This document shows positions 56,851-64,000 of a stretch of 64,000 nt of DNA, one piece after another (within the stretch, counting starts at the first letter, position 1; every line of letters begins with the position of its first letter). The DNA lies in NCBI GenBank assembly GCA_965153355.1, contig OZ231127.1, forward strand, positions 67,704,001 to 67,768,000, read 5' to 3'. The position numbers were made by a program, and so were the translations under genes. The notes under the pieces are model-generated. The model saw only the letters and a program-made list of their open reading frames with translations. It was not told where the DNA came from and searched no databases. The stretch comes from Flaccisagitta enflata. Lineage: Eukaryota > Chaetognatha > Sagittoidea > Aphragmophora.

Positions 56851-58260
56851 TTTCTCATCTTTTTCCACGTTAAAAATTCATATTGATATTTTTTCAGTAT
56901 TGACCTGATCCTGTCTGCTCATATTTCAGCTATAAACCGACAAAAAAGCAACAAAAAAAAAAGTAAAGTTAGAGGGATTTAATTGATAGTCGGTTGGTTG
57001 CACTTCGTTTTTTTAAACATTCACGGGCAGCTTTTGCATCATTGCTCCTGCTCAAATGTTTGGTTGGCGTATTTCGTCGCCGCCCTTGCCCACCCCATAC
57101 GCGACTCAAGGAGGCAAGTATGCGCGTCCGGCCTTGTTTGCCCTAGTGATTCACCCAGAAGCGATTTTTCAAGCGCGACATCGAAACCAACAACATCGCA
57201 GAAACAAAACAATTAAGCAACGTTTGCACTCGTTTTCCATTTGCTCCTCCTCCTCCTCTTTCTCTTCCGTTTCCTCTTCCCCCTCCTCCTCTGCGGCCTC
57301 TGCGGTGGTAATGACACTCCCGCGACCAAAACCGTCTCAAAGCATTAAAACGAATTTACTCCATGTTCTTCCCGGCTTATTAACGCACTTCCAAACGTTC
57401 ATTTGTTTTGAAGGCCGAAAGAGGGGGGTGGGGAATTGGGAGAGAGAGAGAGAGAGCAGGGATAGGGTGGACGAGATGCATAAACGTAGGGTGCTGCTCG
57501 GTTATGGAGTCATTTGTTCTGAGGTTTCTCGGGGTGTAACTGGGGTGTAAGTGACAGCGAGGGCGAAAAATCAGAAATGCTGGGGTCTCGAGTGGAGGGA
57601 GCGGGCTCCGCGTATGGGTAGGGAGGAAGTGGTTAATTTGAGTCTAAAGAGGCGCAAAAATGCCGGATCTGGGGAGTTTGGAAGTGAAGCGAAAAAAGAT
57701 TACCGGGGGTTGAAGATGAGAATTGAAGTTTCCGCGAATTGGGGGTTGAGGAGGGAGCTGAGGCTTCCAGGTAAGGTAAAGGTCAGCGACCGACAATGCC
57801 TGGAATCTAGTCTTGGTTGGGCGTTGGGGGTTCAGAAGGACGGTTATTGAAGCAAAACCGCGCTCTAAACAAATGAATCTCGCAAACCGGGAAGCCGAGA
57901 ATGGCAGGGTTAGGTGGGGGTTGGGTAGGGGTTGGATAGGGGTTAGGTGGGGGTTGGGTGGGGGTTGGGTAGGGGTTGGATTGGGGTTAGTTGGGGGTTG
58001 ATGGCCGTTAAGAGGGCTGCTGTTGCATCGCGCGCGTAAAAGAAGTGGATATCGCTAAACCGGGTCGGCCGTCTGAGCGTCTGGCTTCCCTCACGTCCCA
58101 AAACCCCGTTTATACAATTTATCATAAGAAAGAAATTCTGTCCGGATATGACTCATATTTTTTGATAGAGCAATCCTTCAACGTCATAAAAATGCCACGA
58201 GACAGTGGCAAAGGGAGAAGCGCAAAGAGAAACAGAGCAGTACAGAGATAGAAAAAAAAA
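56851..58260. other. Unassigned; family A remnant and GGGGTT-rich tract
   Basis: Family A left end inverted at about 57030-57138 (TACGCGACTCAAGG, GCGTCCGGCCTTG). 57905-58000 is a (GGGTTGGGTAGGG)-type tract, the inverse of the CCCTAA-like array at 20.1 kb. No exon. Confidence 0.4.
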
Positions 58261-58265
58261 GAGAG

Positions 58266-58296
<31 letters not shown>

Positions 58297-58325
58297 GACA
58301 GACAGACAGACAGACAGACAGACAC

Positions 58326-58362
<37 letters not shown>

Positions 58363-58616
58363 AAGAGAGAGGGACAGACATTCACACGGACAGTAAGACA
58401 GCCAAACAAACAGATAACCAGGCAGATACACAAAAATGCAAGTGAAGTATCAAAAACAGCATAGCAACCGCAAACGATACAAGTTACAACAACAAAAACA
58501 GCGCCCATCAAAAAAAGAAAAAAAGGCAAAGACAGATAGAAAGAAAGAAAGAAAGAAAGGAAGAAAGAAAGAAAGAAAGAAAGAGAGAAAGAAGGAATGA
58601 AAGAAAGAAGGAATGA

Positions 58617-58664
<48 letters not shown>

Positions 58665-58665
58665 A

Positions 58666-58717
<52 letters not shown>

Positions 58718-58740
58718 AGAAAAGAAAGAAAGAAAGAAAA
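58261..58740. repeat. (GA)n, (GACA)n and (GAAA)n microsatellites
   Basis: (GA)n 58262-58290; (GACA)n 58296-58362; (GAAA)n 58536-58738. Confidence 0.95.
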
Positions 58741-59301
58741 CTAGTCATCCAAGGATCGCACATGGTCAGCGGTACCCGATGCCCTGCTTGGAGTGATTTG
58801 CTGAAGAAGCTGAGTGGGAGCAGGGCAGCGGCCCCAAAGGGCCGATGTCCTGTAGGACACAGAGGTGAATTTCCAGACATCCTGAGAAGGCACATTTAAG
58901 GACTGATTTGATTGATTGGAGCACAGTAATGAGGGCAGATTTGAACCTAAGAGGGTCATTTTGAGGGCTGAATTGAGACAGATTTTAGGTTTGAGAGGTC
59001 TGATTTCAGGCCTGAAAGGGTTGATTTTGGGCTTGATAAGGCTGATCTAGTACCTTAGTGGGCTGAATTCAGGATCTAGAAGGGCTGATTTTAGGCCCGA
59101 GAGGGGTGATTTTGGGTCTGAGAGGGCTGACTTGGGGCCTGAGAGGGCTGATTTGGGGTCTAAGAGGGCTGATTTGGGGCCTGAGAAGGGCCTTGGGGGG
59201 GGGACATACGTACGTACGTACGGACGGACGGACGGACGTACGGACGTCTGGAAATTCACCCCTGTGTCCTACAGGACATCGGCCCTTTGGGGCCGCTGCC
59301 C
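58741..59301. mobile_element. Family C element, CCAAAGGG variant (copy 7)
   Basis: CTAGTCATCCAAGGATCGCA start; GGGCAGCGGCCCCAAAGGGC at 58823 and the inverse ending 59301; core of GAGAGGGCTGATTTNGGG units, then (ACGT)(ACGG)n. The two ends differ from copies 1 and 2 at matching positions on both arms. (GAAA)n flanks both sides. Confidence 0.78.
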
Positions 59302-59317
59302 AAAAAGGAAAACAGAA

Positions 59318-59323
59318 AAAAAA

Positions 59324-59395
<72 letters not shown>
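59318..59395. repeat. (GAAA)n microsatellite
   Basis: About 19 units. Confidence 0.97.
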
Positions 59396-61734
<2,339 letters not shown>

Positions 61735-61890
61735 ATCTACAAGCGTACACACTCGCACGCGCATGCTTTACGCGTCAGAGGCGGACGTGATGTTTGGCTT
61801 GGAAATGGCGTCAGAACTTAGAGAACTGTCCCCTATGGAGACTCAGGGGTGCGTGGAAGCTATCGTACTAGATAAATAAGATATGAACAA

Positions 61891-61892
<2 letters not shown>

Positions 61893-61943
<51 letters not shown>

Positions 61944-61998
61944 CAGAGAGACAGAGAGTCAGTCAGAGGCAGACAGAGAGTCAGATAGGGGGGGGGGA
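61893..61998. repeat. (GA)n microsatellite with G9 tail
   Basis: (GA)n 61893-61935, then GAGACA units and a G run at 61988. Confidence 0.95.
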
Positions 61999-64000
61999 CA
62001 GATTCACAATCCTTTGATATTCCATCAGTAGTGTTTAACTTTCGAACAAAGGTGTTCCATGTATGACATGTCATGTAAACTCATGATGAGACCAATTGAA
62101 TTTCGGATCGTTTAAGTCTACATCCTAGCGCATGTACCATAAGTCCATGACCAAAGGTGAAAATGGGAAAACGGGGAAAATTGGAACTCAAGTGAAAGGA
62201 AAATATTGAAGGAAAAAAAAAGGAACTTGCGACTTTTTTATCCTTTTCCTTAAAAGGAAATTTTCAAGTGCATACGAGCCATTAAAGCATTAGCCATTAG
62301 CGTAAACTTTGCAGGGAAAGCGAATGGCAAGCGAGTTCAAGAATCGAGGTGGAGCGCATTCAATTTCATGCAAAAGACGTAGACGTAGACGTAGACGTAG
62401 AAGGTAGAACTAGAAAAGTTTAACAGAGATTTAGCGAATGAGCATCGATTTGATGCATTTGAGCGAGCCCTAAAGCCTAGGAAAATGAAATCTAATTGGA
62501 AAAACTCAAATTCCATGGAAATCTCTGTCATCGCGCATTCATAAAAAAACTAACATCTTACATCTTACATCTTACATCTTACTTCATCAGTGAAGGAAAA
62601 CTAACATCTTACGCACCCACAAACACTTGCCTTCTGACTAGGCTTAGTTCCCCACCTGCTTCCACGCTTACAAGCCTCCCATATAGTAATTAGGTGGTAA
62701 GGTGGTGGAGGGTGGTTGGTGGAAGTTACTTAAAGCGAGAGCCGTACCAGCAAGACTCGATATTTAAGGTTACCTTTTAACCTGTACGTACAAGTGTGAA
62801 GGGTCTGTAAAAAAATTGCACAACTGGATAAAAGAAGAAGAAAGAGCGCCAATTACAAGCCGGCATGTGGGTATATGGACATGAGGACATGTGGACATTT
62901 CGGCGTTTGGACACGTAGCCGTCTCGTGAAAGTCGACCATGCAATTCAACGCAGATGAAGATGATACAGAAACAACTTAACCATCAATAAAATGAAAATA
63001 CGAGGCCCCCCACACTCTGACTCATATGATTTGCCAAGGGGAGCTACTTCTCCACTCTATTCTATTCCCTTCCCTTTTCCGTGAATGTTTCTTTCTTTCT
63101 TTTTATTCTCAAAACATGTGTTTAGAGTGCTTTTTTTCTCAACTCAGATTTGGTCCAAATTTTACATTCAATATTTGGGAATATTTATTCCCCTTTTTAT
63201 TCATCCTCGCTTTTTTCTTTTCAACCTTTTACGTTGATTCTGTCTTCTTTCAATACTTCGGAGCCACCTTCTTCAGATTGGTCAGCATCGCCGTTGTTGA
63301 CGTCGTTATATTTTTTCTTTTTTACGCTCTTCTCATCTTTATTGCCCTCACAAGCGGAGAAATATAGCGCGGCCCGAGAACGGCGTTCAAAGAAGGAAGG
63401 AGAGCGGAAGGACAAACGCGATTCGACACGATCATTCAGAGCGCAATTCGCGGATTAGGGCCAAGAGGAAAAACGACGACGCGCGTACATGCAGGTTTGC
63501 TTTCATCAATTAAATACTTTCTTAGTGGAGTGACGTGTAAGCGTAAGTCTATCAACGTTTACAATCAATGCTCTATTTGTATAGAATTAATAGCAGTAGC
63601 CATGAGAGAAATTTCTTCCACAGTCATTCTATACAACTAACGCATTGATTACGGAATGCCTAGATCAAGTCCTAATCGATTTTCCAATGAGAATGGGCTT
63701 TAATTATGCATGGAACTTGAAAAATGAGCCAATTCTAGATTGATTATCAAAAATAAAATAGGAACAAAGTAAGTGAACAACAATTAAAAAATCGTCCGTC
63801 CATCCGTCCATCCATGGGTCCATGCTCCACAACGTCCATAACGTCCATAGCGAAAAGTGGAAACACGCATTTTGGTCCTTGTGTGATTGTGTAAGAGGGA
63901 TGCGGATGCGCGGTGTGCACCCCTGCTCACTAGTCCGCGAGACCGTGACGATATTGTCACCACGTCGATATTGTAACCCCGTTAGACTCATCGCACATCC
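61999..64000. other. Unassigned, AT-rich with short tandems
   Basis: (AGACGT)4 at 62378-62401; (CATCTTA)4 at 62553-62582; family A-like remnant at 63795-63990 (GTCCGTCCATCC, CTAGTCCGCGAG). A 113-residue Phe-rich frame at 63026-63367 is hydrophobic but T-rich by composition. No gene supported. Confidence 0.4.

Noticed and set aside
63026-63367. 113-residue hydrophobic frame
   Set aside because: T-rich composition explains the Phe/Leu content; nothing else supports a membrane protein.

Overview
The window looks like accessory, repeat-choked nuclear DNA of a eukaryote, most probably an invertebrate metazoan. The signs are GT-AG introns in an actin-family gene, C2H2 zinc-finger arrays with HTGEKP-type linkers, a LINE reverse transcriptase with a YADD box and (ATTC)n tail, TA-flanked Tc1/mariner-like and pogo-like non-autonomous elements, and an extreme density of microsatellites (by eye about a tenth of the window). 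I cannot name the species. Of the open reading frames, most are translations of (CT)n, (GAAA)n, (CA)n, (ATC)n or of a 21-bp minisatellite and are not genes.

Two gene-like loci are well supported. (1) At 1787-10645 (+), seven exons of a divergent actin-related protein join in frame into 325 residues with canonical splice sites; the first ~75 residues of the actin fold are missing and must lie upstream. Most of its introns carry a transposon, a composite repeat or a microsatellite. (2) At 14932-16900 (+) is a C2H2 zinc-finger locus of 13 fingers. An 860-bp transposon with a CATTG target duplication splits finger 6, and an in-frame TGA lies before the last finger. It is probably a pseudogene or now encodes a truncated protein.

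Repeat layout: 1-1000 foldback elements (family C); 1.8-10.6 kb ARP gene with a mariner-like element, a foldback and family A repeats in introns; 11.1-13.5 kb family C, a pogo-like element carrying tandem family B+A repeats, and another foldback; 14.2-17.2 kb zinc-finger locus; 18.2-20.0 kb family C, then family D with a nested foldback; 20.1-20.75 kb a degenerate CCCTAA-like array bounded by inverted repeats; 20.8-22.7 kb a decayed LINE carrying a TA-flanked MITE; 23.05-23.57 kb a Mutator-like MITE with a 9-bp target duplication; 25.8-26.6 kb family C nested in family A; 26.6-31 kb minisatellites and pyrimidine microsatellites; 31.3-34.97 kb two family C paralogues that form a filled/empty site pair; 35-47.3 kb almost continuous microsatellites including ~0.5 kb of (TG)n; 47.7-48.3 kb a mariner-like foldback; 50.7-51.1 kb (GAA)n/(CAA)n; 53-57 kb family D copies; 58.3-64 kb microsatellites, family C and unassigned AT-rich DNA.

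The most unusual signal is the composite repeat family A/B (over ten copies). Its left subterminal 9-mer and right terminal hairpin differ between subfamilies but stay reverse-complementary, a pattern of compensatory change that suggests a selected structure in a mobile element I cannot assign to a known superfamily. The second is the transposon in the zinc-finger gene: 5-bp target duplication, CACAGT/ACTGTG ends and an A-rich motif at unequal spacing inside each end, reminiscent of Transib/RAG-type ends.
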